Source: an uncultured Clostridia bacterium (GTDB lineage: Bacteria; Bacillota; Clostridia; Oscillospirales; Acutalibacteraceae). Taken from it: a stretch of DNA of 5,732 bases. The notes beneath the pieces are model-generated. The model saw nothing but the letters and a program-made list of their open reading frames with translations. It had not been told where the DNA came from and searched no databases. The translations under genes were made by a program, and so were the position numbers. The stretch lies in assembly GCA_937919155.1 (NCBI GenBank), contig CALFPM010000108.1, positions 1-5,732 of the forward strand, written 5' to 3'. This document shows positions 1 to 5,719 of the stretch, in pieces (the first letter of the stretch is position 1; each line of letters opens with the position of its first letter).

Positions 1-2
1 AG

Positions 3-182
3 AAGTCGCAAAAAGACGTGATGAAACTAGCCGAAAGCCTGAGCGAAGAACAACTATTTACCAAAGGCATGTATCCTTGGGTTGGCGGCTCAGTACTCGG
101 CTCATATTTCGTGAGTTGTCTATCTTCCCATTACGACTGGGCAATGAAGAAACTCAAAGCTCATAAAAAGAACTGCGCATAA
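3..182 (+). CDS. ClbS/DfsB family four-helix bundle protein (DUF1706), 3' part only
   Basis: The reading frame is open from the window edge and gives the last 59 residues of a protein whose start lies outside. The segment FTKGMYPWVGG (visible residues 19-29), then LGSYFVSC (32-39) and SSHYDWAMKKL (41-51), is the conserved C-terminal signature of the ClbS/DfsB (DUF1706) family. These are small cytoplasmic helical bundles of about 165-180 residues in the DinB-like fold. Known for the family: ClbS protects colibactin producers by hydrolysing the cyclopropane warhead of colibactin, while most Firmicutes homologues have no tested function. The TAA stop is followed after 1 bp by the ATG of the GyrI-like gene, so the two are probably co-transcribed and translationally coupled. 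Family assignment is firm. Toxin protection is an inference, because only the C-terminal third is visible. Confidence 0.82.
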   Translation, partial: KSQKDVMKLAESLSEEQLFTKGMYPWVGGSVLGSYFVSCLSSHYDWAMKKLKAHKKNCA

Positions 183-183
183 T

Positions 184-600
184 ATGGCTTTCGATTTTAA
201 AAAGGAATACAAAGAATACTATTTACCGAAGAATAAACCGAGTATTGTTGATGTTCCGAAGATGAATTACATCGCCGTTAGAGGTAAAGGAAATCCTAAT
301 GAAGAAAATGGCGATTACCAAAATACGCTTGGGTTACTTTACGGAGTCGCCTATACGATAAAGATGAGTTATAAAGGCGATCATAAAATAGATGGGTTCT
401 TTGAATACGTTGTCCCACCACTTGAGGGCTTTTGGTGGCAAGATGGCAAAGATGGTATAGATTACGATCATAAAGAAGCTCTAAATTTCATTTCAATTAT
501 TCGTTTACCAGACTTTGTAACGAAAGCAGATTTTGATTGGGCTATTGAAGAAGCAACTAAAAAGAAAAAACAAGATTTTTCACAAGGCATCATAATCTGA
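184..600 (+). pseudogene. GyrI-like small-molecule-binding domain protein, C-terminally truncated
   Basis: This open frame of 138 codons starts at ATG 184, 1 bp after the upstream stop. No strong Shine-Dalgarno is present (only an A/G-rich run near 165-172), so coupling to the ClbS-like gene is likely. The N-terminal VPKMNYIAVRGKGNPN (about residues 24-39), YGVAYTIKMSYKG (53-65), YVVPPLEGFWWQ (75-86) and SIIRLPDFVTKADFDWA (103-119) are hallmarks of the GyrI-like domain family, normally about 200-210 residues. After residue 133 (QDFS) the frame reads QGIII and stops. The usual C-terminal third, containing the second half of the duplicated SHS2-type fold, is missing and is not found in other frames downstream. 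Some GyrI-like proteins hydrolyse cyclopropanoid alkylators such as CC-1065 and yatakemycin, and others only bind ligands. This copy is probably non-functional if the junction at about 582 is real. Confidence 0.8.
580..588. other. Breakpoint or chimeric assembly junction
   Basis: On the + strand, GyrI-family similarity holds through Ser133 (codon 580-582) and then stops. On the - strand, a plausible protein start at 653 keeps family-like sequence through Pro23 (codon 587-585) and then runs into the antisense of the GyrI-like gene. The two losses coincide within a few bases, so the sequence switches source here. No transposon end, direct repeat or tRNA is visible at the join. A genomic rearrangement, a strain-mixture artefact or a misassembly would all look like this. 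Confidence 0.6.
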
Positions 601-653
601 TAATATTTATTTACCGCAAAAACCGCAGGATCATGTTTAAAAAACCTGTTCAT
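584..653 (-). pseudogene. 5' fragment of a minus-strand gene, possibly metallophosphoesterase-type
   Basis: Reading the minus strand, an ATG at 653-651 is preceded by AAGGAG (plus positions 662-667) with an 8 nt spacer, and starts 24 bp after the GH5 stop codon, as a second gene of an operon would. The first 23 residues include HDPAVFAVNKYYQIMMP (residues 7-23). This resembles the N-terminus of a group of Clostridia calcineurin-like phosphoesterases that begin with a (D)PAVFAV...YQIM.P segment before a beta-sandwich domain. After Pro23 the frame continues only as the antisense of the GyrI-like gene, up to a stop near 468, and no longer looks like a protein. The gene start is well supported by its ribosome binding site and spacing. 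The family name comes from recalled similarity over a short stretch and is tentative. Confidence 0.5.
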
Positions 654-661
654 ATAAGTTT

Positions 662-667
662 CTCCTT
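662..667 (-). promoter_or_regulatory. Ribosome binding site of the truncated minus-strand gene
   Basis: The minus strand reads AGAAGGAGA here, with AAGGAG 8 nt before the ATG at 653. It lies between the GH5 stop and that ATG. This site is the main reason for treating the short frame as a real gene start and not a chance ORF. Confidence 0.65.
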
Positions 668-677
668 CTGATGAATA

Positions 678-1823
678 TTATGCTTTTGCATATTCGGAAA
701 GCAATGCGTGGTCATTCATCGGTTTACAGCAATTTTCTGTTCTGAGAGATGACCATTTGCGTTCAATTTCAGTTGCTGAATCATTATTTATATCAACAAC
801 ATTATCGGGGTTATCCGAGCCCATCATAAACCATTCGCTCGTTTCTCTCTTGGGGCAATGTCCTTTATATGTCCATGTCTGCCAGTTATATGAACATTCG
901 CTGAATAGTTTCAGTATGTATTCCCAGGTTGCAGTTCCGCGGCAGGGCGAAAATTCACCAGCAAGCACGGGTACATTGAATTTTTTGCTTGCATTGTGCG
1001 TTGTAACTTCCTTGAAACTGTCATTTGAATCATCATAAAGGTGATACTGATACATCACATTTTCCCATCCTCGTTCTGACGGATGAGGTATATCATCAGG
1101 AGTCCAGATTGCTTCAAGTGTTATGATATGATCAGGGTCGTTTGCTCTGACTGCATCGTAAAGCAATGAATAAACATCGTGATATTTGCTGTTGACTTTA
1201 TCCTCGCCTTCGTAATCGCACATAGGCTCATTCATCAGGTCGTAGGCGGCAACCGTTCCGTTACCTGCGAAATGACGGGCAATTTCGCTCCACAATTCAC
1301 AGGCAAGCGTACGGAAATAAGCCCCTTCTTCGGTTTCATCATAAAGTCTGCAATGATTTAAACGGCAGCTATGGTGGGCGATGCTCTGATGACCGGGCAC
1401 ACCGTGCATATCAAGAATGACGTACATTCCTCTTTTTCCGCATTCCTCAACAACCCAATCAAGGCGTGAAAAATCGATATCGCCGTTTTCTTTTCGTTTC
1501 CAGGTGCCTGAATCATCGGTCTGAAAATTACGGTACCAGAACGGCACACGCACACAGGAGAAGCCCAGCGACTGAAGATAGTCAAGGTCGTATTCGGTGA
1601 TATAGTTATCCTCTCTGATTTTTATAAGTCGGTCTGCTTCCTGCTTGCCGAAACGCCTTTCAAGCGTTGTTATGATATCCCATTGAGCTTCTCCGCCTTT
1701 GAAAAATCCCATCCATAATTCATCAAGCAACCATCCGCCGAGATTTGTTCCGCGCAGAAAAACTTGTTTTCCCTCGGCATTGATAATTCTTTCGCCCTCA
1801 CAATGCAGCATACTGAGACTCAT
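678..1823 (-). CDS. GH5-type glycoside hydrolase (BglC/endo- or exo-beta-glucanase-like)
   Basis: A 381-residue protein with the (beta/alpha)8 barrel pattern of clan GH-A, family 5. Visible landmarks are FLRGTNLGGWL (residues 22-32, typical of BglC/exo-beta-1,3-glucanase-like GH5 enzymes), VRVPFW (91-96), LDMHG (137-141), DLMNEP (195-200) with the likely acid/base Glu199, YQYHLY (258-263), LAGEF (287-291) with the likely nucleophile Glu290, and the active-site tryptophan segment QTWTYKG (315-321). Both catalytic carboxylates are present, so a retaining beta-glycosidase is expected. Substrate cannot be read from the sequence; beta-glucans or plant beta-glycosides are plausible. There is no signal peptide, anchor or carbohydrate-binding module, which points to a cytoplasmic enzyme acting on imported oligosaccharides. 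The start at 1823 is supported by AAAGGAAG with an 8 nt spacer. Met5 is a possible alternative start. It is the first gene of a minus-strand unit whose second gene is broken. Confidence 0.9.
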   Translation of the reverse strand: MSLSMLHCEGERIINAEGKQVFLRGTNLGGWLLDELWMGFFKGGEAQWDIITTLERRFGKQEADRLIKIREDNYITEYDLDYLQSLGFSCVRVPFWYRNFQTDDSGTWKRKENGDIDFSRLDWVVEECGKRGMYVILDMHGVPGHQSIAHHSCRLNHCRLYDETEEGAYFRTLACELWSEIARHFAGNGTVAAYDLMNEPMCDYEGEDKVNSKYHDVYSLLYDAVRANDPDHIITLEAIWTPDDIPHPSERGWENVMYQYHLYDDSNDSFKEVTTHNASKKFNVPVLAGEFSPCRGTATWEYILKLFSECSYNWQTWTYKGHCPKRETSEWFMMGSDNPDNVVDINNDSATEIERKWSSLRTENCCKPMNDHALLSEYAKA

Positions 1824-1831
1824 ATTACATA

Positions 1832-1839
1832 CTTCCTTT
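1832..1839 (-). promoter_or_regulatory. Ribosome binding site of the GH5 gene
   Basis: The minus strand reads AAAGGAAG, ending 8 nt before the ATG at 1823. It favours Met1 over the in-frame Met5 as the start. Confidence 0.65.
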
Positions 1840-1860
1840 AAAATAAATTTCTTTTAAATT

Positions 1861-1889
1861 ATTATAACATATTCTTTTCCATTGTTCCA
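1861..1889 (-). promoter_or_regulatory. Extended -10 promoter for the GH5 gene
   Basis: On the minus strand a perfect TATAAT (plus 1866-1861) is preceded by TG at 1869-1868 with one base between, forming an extended -10 element. At a 17 bp spacer the -35 hexamer is TGGAAC (plus 1889-1884), a poor match, which is tolerable with an extended -10. The predicted transcription start lies about 30 bp upstream of the ATG. No operator-like palindrome is obvious at this promoter. Confidence 0.55.
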
Positions 1890-1912
1890 TAAAAATTTTC
1901 TGCGAACATTGT

Positions 1913-1941
1913 TTGATTATTTTTAAAATCTGTGTTATTCT
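1913..1941 (+). promoter_or_regulatory. Promoter for the ygjP-like/CDF/nitroreductase/radical SAM operon
   Basis: TTGATT (1913-1918) and TATTCT (1936-1941) are separated by exactly 17 bp, with a TG dinucleotide at 1933-1934 giving an extended -10. Each hexamer matches four of six consensus bases for the housekeeping sigma factor. The start of transcription would be near 1948, about 20 bp before the first codon, so the 5' leader is very short and has no room for a riboswitch. An AT-rich inverted repeat, ATTCTT/AAGAAT (1937-1953), overlaps the -10 and the predicted start. Confidence 0.5.
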
Positions 1942-1969
1942 TTAATGAAGAATTAACCGTAAGGATGTG

Positions 1970-2545
1970 ATGCAGATAAAAGTTGGAAATGCAAAAGTTT
2001 CTTTGGTCAAAAGCAAAAGAAAAACAATTTCTATTCAGGTGAAACCGAACGAAGTTATTGTTCGTGCGCCTACAAGAATGAAAGATAAAGAAATTGAAAA
2101 CTTCGTGGAGACCAAAAGAAACTGGATTGAAAAACATCTGCAATCACTTTCGGAAAAGCAAAAACTTCTTCAGAATATCGATCCATATTCCGAAGTGGAA
2201 ATTAAAAGTTTTATTCAAAAAGCAAAGCAGATAATTCCTCGGAAAGTTGAATTCTATGCCGATAAAATCGGTGTTGAATATAATAAAATTACAATCCGTT
2301 GTCAACGCACCCGATGGGGGAGTTGTTCAACGAAAGGCAACCTGAATTTCAATTGCTTGCTTGTATTACTGCCTGATGAAATCATCGACAGCGTTGTTGT
2401 TCATGAACTTTGTCATATAAAGCAAATGAATCACTCAGCAAAATTTTACGAGGAAATTGAAAAAGTTTTTCCCGATTATATGCGTTGTCATGCTTGGCTT
2501 AAACAAAACGGATATAAATATATGAACCGTATTCGGAAGCCATAA
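1970..2545 (+). CDS. YgjP/DUF45-type zinc metallopeptidase (M48-like)
   Basis: The 191-residue product has the layout of YgjP-like (DUF45) proteins, which carry a zincin metallopeptidase domain. Visible are the RTRWGSCSTKGNLNFN segment (about residues 113-128), which always precedes the active site in this family, the zinc motif HELCH (His145, Glu146, His149) and the downstream MNHSAKFY segment with the likely third ligand His155. The family is usually about 220-240 residues, so this is a short member, with the basic beta-rich N-terminus somewhat reduced. It has no signal peptide or membrane segment and should be cytoplasmic. YgjP homologues are often next to type I restriction or housekeeping genes and have no firmly known substrate. 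GTG 1967 is directly upstream in frame. ATG 1970 is preferred because AAGGA (1961-1965) is then 4 nt away, against 1 nt for the GTG. It opens the operon, 14 bp before the CDF gene. Confidence 0.87.
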   Translation: MQIKVGNAKVSLVKSKRKTISIQVKPNEVIVRAPTRMKDKEIENFVETKRNWIEKHLQSLSEKQKLLQNIDPYSEVEIKSFIQKAKQIIPRKVEFYADKIGVEYNKITIRCQRTRWGSCSTKGNLNFNCLLVLLPDEIIDSVVVHELCHIKQMNHSAKFYEEIEKVFPDYMRCHAWLKQNGYKYMNRIRKP

Positions 2546-2546
2546 A

Positions 2547-2554
2547 AGGGGAGG
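2547..2554 (+). promoter_or_regulatory. Strong ribosome binding site of the CDF gene
   Basis: A near-perfect Shine-Dalgarno, AAGGGGAGG, lies in the 14 bp gap between the upstream stop and the ATG at 2560, with about 5 nt spacing. It is the strongest site in the operon and fixes the start of the transporter. Confidence 0.65.
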
Positions 2555-2559
2555 ATTAC

Positions 2560-3456
2560 ATGAAAACAGAGAAAAATATATTTACAGCATTTGTTCTTAA
2601 TCTTGCTTTTTCGATTTTTGAATGCATAGGTGGTATATATACAGGCAGTGTCGCTATAGTTTCTGATGCAATTCATGATCTGGGAGATGCGGCAGGAATC
2701 GGAATATCATATATTCTTGAAAAGAAAAGTAAAAAACAACCCGATGAAAAATACACGTATGGATACGCAAGATATTCTGTTATCGGCAGCGTCATTACGA
2801 CTTTTATTCTTCTTTTTGGCTCGGTTTCGGTGATTTACAATGCAGTCAACAGACTTTTTAATCCTGCAGAGATAAATTATAACGGTATGATTATTTTTGC
2901 TGTTGTTGGCGTTTGTGTTAATTTTTGTGCAGCATATTTTACGCGAGAGGGAGATTCGTTGAATCAAAAAGCTGTTAACCTTCATATGCTTGAGGATGTG
3001 CTTGGTTGGGCTGTTGTTCTCGTTGGTGCAGTAATAATGAGAATTACCGATTTGGCTTTTATTGACCCGATTATGTCGATTGGAGTATCAATTTTTATTT
3101 TGATAAATGCCATCAAAAATCTTAAAGAGGCAGTTAATTTGTTTCTTGAAAAAACACCTCACGGAATTGATATTAATGAAATAGCTGAACATATTTCCGA
3201 AATTGACGGCGTTCTCGGCGTTCATCATATTCATGTTTGGAGTATGGATGGTCAGACAAATTACGCAACGATGCACATTGTAACAAATTCAGATATGCAT
3301 AAAATTAAAGAGAAAATCAGAGATGAATTGTGCGAACACGGTATAAGCCATACAACACTCGAACTTGAAACTGAAGATGAGCATTGTCACGATGAAAAAT
3401 GTTCTGTTGAGCATAAAATATCCTCGGGACATCATCATCACCATCATCATCATTAA
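2560..3456 (+). CDS. Cation diffusion facilitator (CDF) zinc-type efflux transporter with His8 tail
   Basis: A 298-residue inner-membrane metal/proton antiporter of the CzcD/ZitB/ZnT-like branch. Six membrane segments are expected, at about residues 7-27, 30-52, 75-96, 108-127, 144-162 and 167-185, followed by a cytosolic CDF domain from about 195. The transport site is complete: H-x-L-x-D in the second segment (His39, Asp43) and H-x-x-x-D in the fifth (His142, Asp146). Two His-Asp sites are the pattern of zinc-preferring members, whereas YiiP-type cadmium/iron transporters have Asp in place of His. The cytosolic domain carries GVHHIHVWSMDG (220-231), with likely regulatory metal ligands. The last 25 residues are metal-ligand rich: EDEHCHDEKC (272-281) and a terminal run of eight histidines (291-298). 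The predicted role is export of excess Zn(II) or a similar divalent metal. No metal-responsive regulator gene is visible nearby. Confidence 0.93.
   Translation: MKTEKNIFTAFVLNLAFSIFECIGGIYTGSVAIVSDAIHDLGDAAGIGISYILEKKSKKQPDEKYTYGYARYSVIGSVITTFILLFGSVSVIYNAVNRLFNPAEINYNGMIIFAVVGVCVNFCAAYFTREGDSLNQKAVNLHMLEDVLGWAVVLVGAVIMRITDLAFIDPIMSIGVSIFILINAIKNLKEAVNLFLEKTPHGIDINEIAEHISEIDGVLGVHHIHVWSMDGQTNYATMHIVTNSDMHKIKEKIRDELCEHGISHTTLELETEDEHCHDEKCSVEHKISSGHHHHHHHH
3430..3453 (+). repeat. CAT/CAC codon run encoding eight histidines
   Basis: Eight consecutive histidine codons, seven CAT and one CAC as the fourth, directly precede the TAA stop of the transporter. It is a coding trinucleotide repeat, so its length may vary between strains by slippage without affecting the rest of the protein. 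Confidence 0.9.
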
Positions 3457-3474
3457 AAGGAGTCATGATTAATT

Positions 3475-3993
3475 ATGGATTTTCTGAAACTTGCAAACGA
3501 GAGATATTCAGTTCGTAAATTCAGTGATAGATCTATTGAAAAAGATATAATTGACAAAATACTTGAAGCAGGACACATTGCGCCTACGGGTTGTAACTAT
3601 CAGCCTCAGAGAATTCTTGTTATCAACAATGAAGAAACACTCACGAAACTCAAGGAATGCACACGCTGTCATTTTGATGCACCTTGTGCAATGCTTGTCT
3701 GCTACAACAAAGATGAATGTTGGACAAGACCTTATGACGGAATTCAGAGCGGAGTTGTTGATGCGAGTATCGTCACAACTCATATGATGCTTCAGGCGTG
3801 GGAACTGGGCGTGGGTTCAACCTGGGTGATGCATTTTAATCCGTTCAAAATGCGTGAAGAATTTGCAATCCCTGAAAATATCGAGCCTGTTGCTCTTCTT
3901 GTTATGGGTTATCCTGCATCAGATGCAGTGCCCAATGAAAGACACACGGTTTACAGACCGATGGAAGAAACAGTTTTTTATAATGAGTTCTGA
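3475..3993 (+). CDS. Nitroreductase-family FMN flavoprotein
   Basis: A 172-residue single-domain protein of the nitroreductase superfamily, acting as a homodimer with FMN at the interface in known members. The N-terminal ERYSVRKFSD (residues 9-18) supplies the R-x-S-x-R phosphate-binding pattern (Arg10, Ser12, Arg14). APTGCNYQPQR (36-46) is the loop over the flavin, DASIVTTHMMLQAWELGVGSTWV (96-118) is the conserved helix and following strand, and VMGYPA (143-148) is the C-terminal motif. Members reduce nitroaromatics, quinones or enones with NAD(P)H, and the physiological substrate is unknown. Five cysteines between residues 62 and 82 and another at 40 are more than usual for the family. The ribosome site AAAAGGAG (3455-3462) is 12 nt from the ATG, a long spacing. 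The nearer ATG at 3465 is out of frame and soon stopped. It lies 18 bp after the CDF gene. Confidence 0.9.
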   Translation: MDFLKLANERYSVRKFSDRSIEKDIIDKILEAGHIAPTGCNYQPQRILVINNEETLTKLKECTRCHFDAPCAMLVCYNKDECWTRPYDGIQSGVVDASIVTTHMMLQAWELGVGSTWVMHFNPFKMREEFAIPENIEPVALLVMGYPASDAVPNERHTVYRPMEETVFYNEF

Positions 3994-3997
3994 TGCA

Positions 3998-5653
3998 ATG
4001 AAAGTTATTATTTCTTGTCTTAATTCAAAGTATGTTCACGCATCGCTTTCTCCTTGGTGCTTGCTTGCGGGGGTTCGCGAATTTTCGAAAAATACATATG
4101 ATACGTTGGTATATGAAAGTACGATAAACGGTGATGCAGAGACTTTTGCTCAAAAAATCATTGCTGAAAGACCTGATGTTGTTGCTTTTTCCTGTTATAT
4201 CTGGAACATTTTGAAAACTCTTGATATTTGTCGCCTTATAAAAAACAATTGTGATTGCAAAATTGTTCTTGGCGGTCCTGAAGCTGCATATCGTCCGAAA
4301 GAAATTCTTGAGAAATATGAATTTACGGATTTTGTTCTTTCGGGTGAAGGGGAGTGGAGTTTTCCTTTCTTACTTGATAATATTAACGATGATTTGTCAA
4401 TTGTGTCAGGACTTTCATACAGAGAAAACGGTAAAATTTTCATAAACCCCGAAAAGGAATATACGGACACTCCGCCATCACCGTTCAGTGATGAATTTTT
4501 CAGAAATCTCAACGGCAGAATTTCCTATATTGAAACTGCAAGGGGATGTCCTTACCGATGTGCATTTTGTCTTTCGGGAAGAGGTTCATCGCTCCGTTTC
4601 TTTGATTTACAGAGAGTAAAAAATGACATAATAAAACTTTCTGACAGCGGCACACAGACCGTGAAATTTGTTGACAGGACTTTTAATGCCAATGCGGAAA
4701 GAGCCAATGAAATTTTGCTTTTTATCAAAGAAAAATACGGTGAAGAAATTTCGCAGAATGTGTGTTTCCATTTTGAAATTGCAGGCGATATATTAAAGCA
4801 AAGCACACTTGAAATATTATCGTCAATGCCCCGCGGTGCCGTGCAGCTTGAAATTGGCATGCAGTCTTTCAATGAGGAAACATTAAAAATTATCAATCGG
4901 AAAACCAACACAAAAAAACTTGTTGAAAACATCAGGAAACTCATAAGCTTCAACAATATGCACATCCATATTGACCTTATTGCGGGGCTTACAGGTGAAG
5001 ACCTTGAAAGTTTTAAAAACAGTTTTAACATTGGTTATTCATTGAAAGCACATATGTTGCAAATGGGGTTTTTGAAGCTTCTTCACGGTGCGGATATGCG
5101 TGAAAACAAAGAAAAATATCCATGCACATTTTCCGAAGAGCCTCCGTATGAAGTGACATCAACCCCGTGGCTTTCGTCTGACGAGATAAAGATGCTGAAA
5201 AACTGTGAAGATGCGGTTGACAGGCTTTATAACAGCGGTCGTTTTTTGTTTACTCTTGAGTATCTCACAGAAGAAGTCGGCATTTCACCGTTTGACCTTT
5301 TCAATGAATTCGGAAATTCTGTAAACGGAAACAAAATGCCGCTTTGTGACTATGCGGAACACCTTTATAATTTCTTTTCCGATAAATGTGACAAGGTGGT
5401 TTTGAGGGAAAAAATCATTTGTGATTTGCTCTGCTGTTCTTCATCGGTGCAAATTCCCGAAATTTTCAAAATTCAAGATTCACGCTACAAAAAGATAAAA
5501 AAATACTTTACAGAAAATATTGATAAAAACATTAAAATCGCAATTCTTTATTCGAAAAATCAGGTTTTTGCAGTTAATCAGAGCAAGGAAAAGAACCTTC
5601 ATAACAGATATGAAGGTGATTTTTGTGATTTGGACGAATTGGTTGAATTATGA
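3998..5653 (+). CDS. B12-binding-domain radical SAM protein (DUF4080-like)
   Basis: A 551-residue enzyme in three parts. Residues 1 to about 130 form a cobalamin-binding-like Rossmann domain, with KYVHASL (11-17), VVAFSCYIWN (61-70), LGGPEA (91-96) and SGEGEW (115-120). Residues about 174-390 form a radical SAM barrel with the cluster motif C-x3-C-x2-C (Cys184, Cys188, Cys191, in ARGCPYRCAFC) and conserved EIGMQS (285-290) and IDLIAGL (325-331). The remainder is a C-terminal domain that resembles DUF4080. The classic D-x-H-x-x-G cobalamin ligand motif is not evident, as in many members of this class, so B12 use is inferred from the domain and not seen. No substrate is known. The frame is open back to 3854 inside the nitroreductase gene. 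ATG 3998 (MKVIISCLNSKYVH) best fits the family start, 4 bp after the upstream stop. ATG 3983 is the alternative. Ribosome binding is weak, so translational coupling is likely. Confidence 0.9.
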   Translation: MKVIISCLNSKYVHASLSPWCLLAGVREFSKNTYDTLVYESTINGDAETFAQKIIAERPDVVAFSCYIWNILKTLDICRLIKNNCDCKIVLGGPEAAYRPKEILEKYEFTDFVLSGEGEWSFPFLLDNINDDLSIVSGLSYRENGKIFINPEKEYTDTPPSPFSDEFFRNLNGRISYIETARGCPYRCAFCLSGRGSSLRFFDLQRVKNDIIKLSDSGTQTVKFVDRTFNANAERANEILLFIKEKYGEEISQNVCFHFEIAGDILKQSTLEILSSMPRGAVQLEIGMQSFNEETLKIINRKTNTKKLVENIRKLISFNNMHIHIDLIAGLTGEDLESFKNSFNIGYSLKAHMLQMGFLKLLHGADMRENKEKYPCTFSEEPPYEVTSTPWLSSDEIKMLKNCEDAVDRLYNSGRFLFTLEYLTEEVGISPFDLFNEFGNSVNGNKMPLCDYAEHLYNFFSDKCDKVVLREKIICDLLCCSSSVQIPEIFKIQDSRYKKIKKYFTENIDKNIKIAILYSKNQVFAVNQSKEKNLHNRYEGDFCDLDELVEL

Positions 5654-5679
5654 TGAAATAATTAAGGCAGGGAACAATG

Positions 5680-5719
5680 ATATGCACCCCAAAAGTTAGA
5701 CACTTTTGTAGGTGCATAT
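5680..5719 (+). repeat. Stem-loop at the end of an IS, possible transcription terminator
   Basis: ATATGCACC (5680-5688) pairs perfectly with GGTGCATAT (5711-5719), and inside it CAAAAG (5690-5695) pairs with CTTTTG (5703-5708) around a 7 nt loop. Only one base on one side and two on the other are unpaired. A TTTTT tract follows at 5719-5723. The structure could end transcription of the radical SAM operon. It would also sequester the GGTG ahead of the downstream ATG in any transcript entering from outside. Confidence 0.7.

Noticed and set aside
757..1038. Plus-strand open frame inside the GH5 gene
   Set aside because: It is antisense to the catalytic C-terminal half of a clearly real GH5 gene.
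1824..1969. Possible riboswitch or small RNA in the divergent intergenic region
   Set aside because: Both predicted leaders are only about 20-30 nt long, and no conserved aptamer-like or terminator hairpin is visible. Two back-to-back promoters explain the region.
1862..2143. Minus-strand open frame of 93 codons covering the divergent promoter region
   Set aside because: It overlaps the promoters and the start of the metallopeptidase gene in antisense and shows no protein-like conservation pattern or ribosome site.
3854..3997. In-frame upstream extension of the radical SAM frame by 48 codons
   Set aside because: It lies wholly inside the nitroreductase gene, and its translation has no resemblance to the family. 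The conserved N-terminus starts at Met 3998.
4552..5031. Minus-strand open frame of 159 codons
   Set aside because: It is antisense to the conserved radical SAM barrel, with low-complexity Ser/Leu/Phe-rich translation and no recognisable motif. It is a shadow of the real gene.
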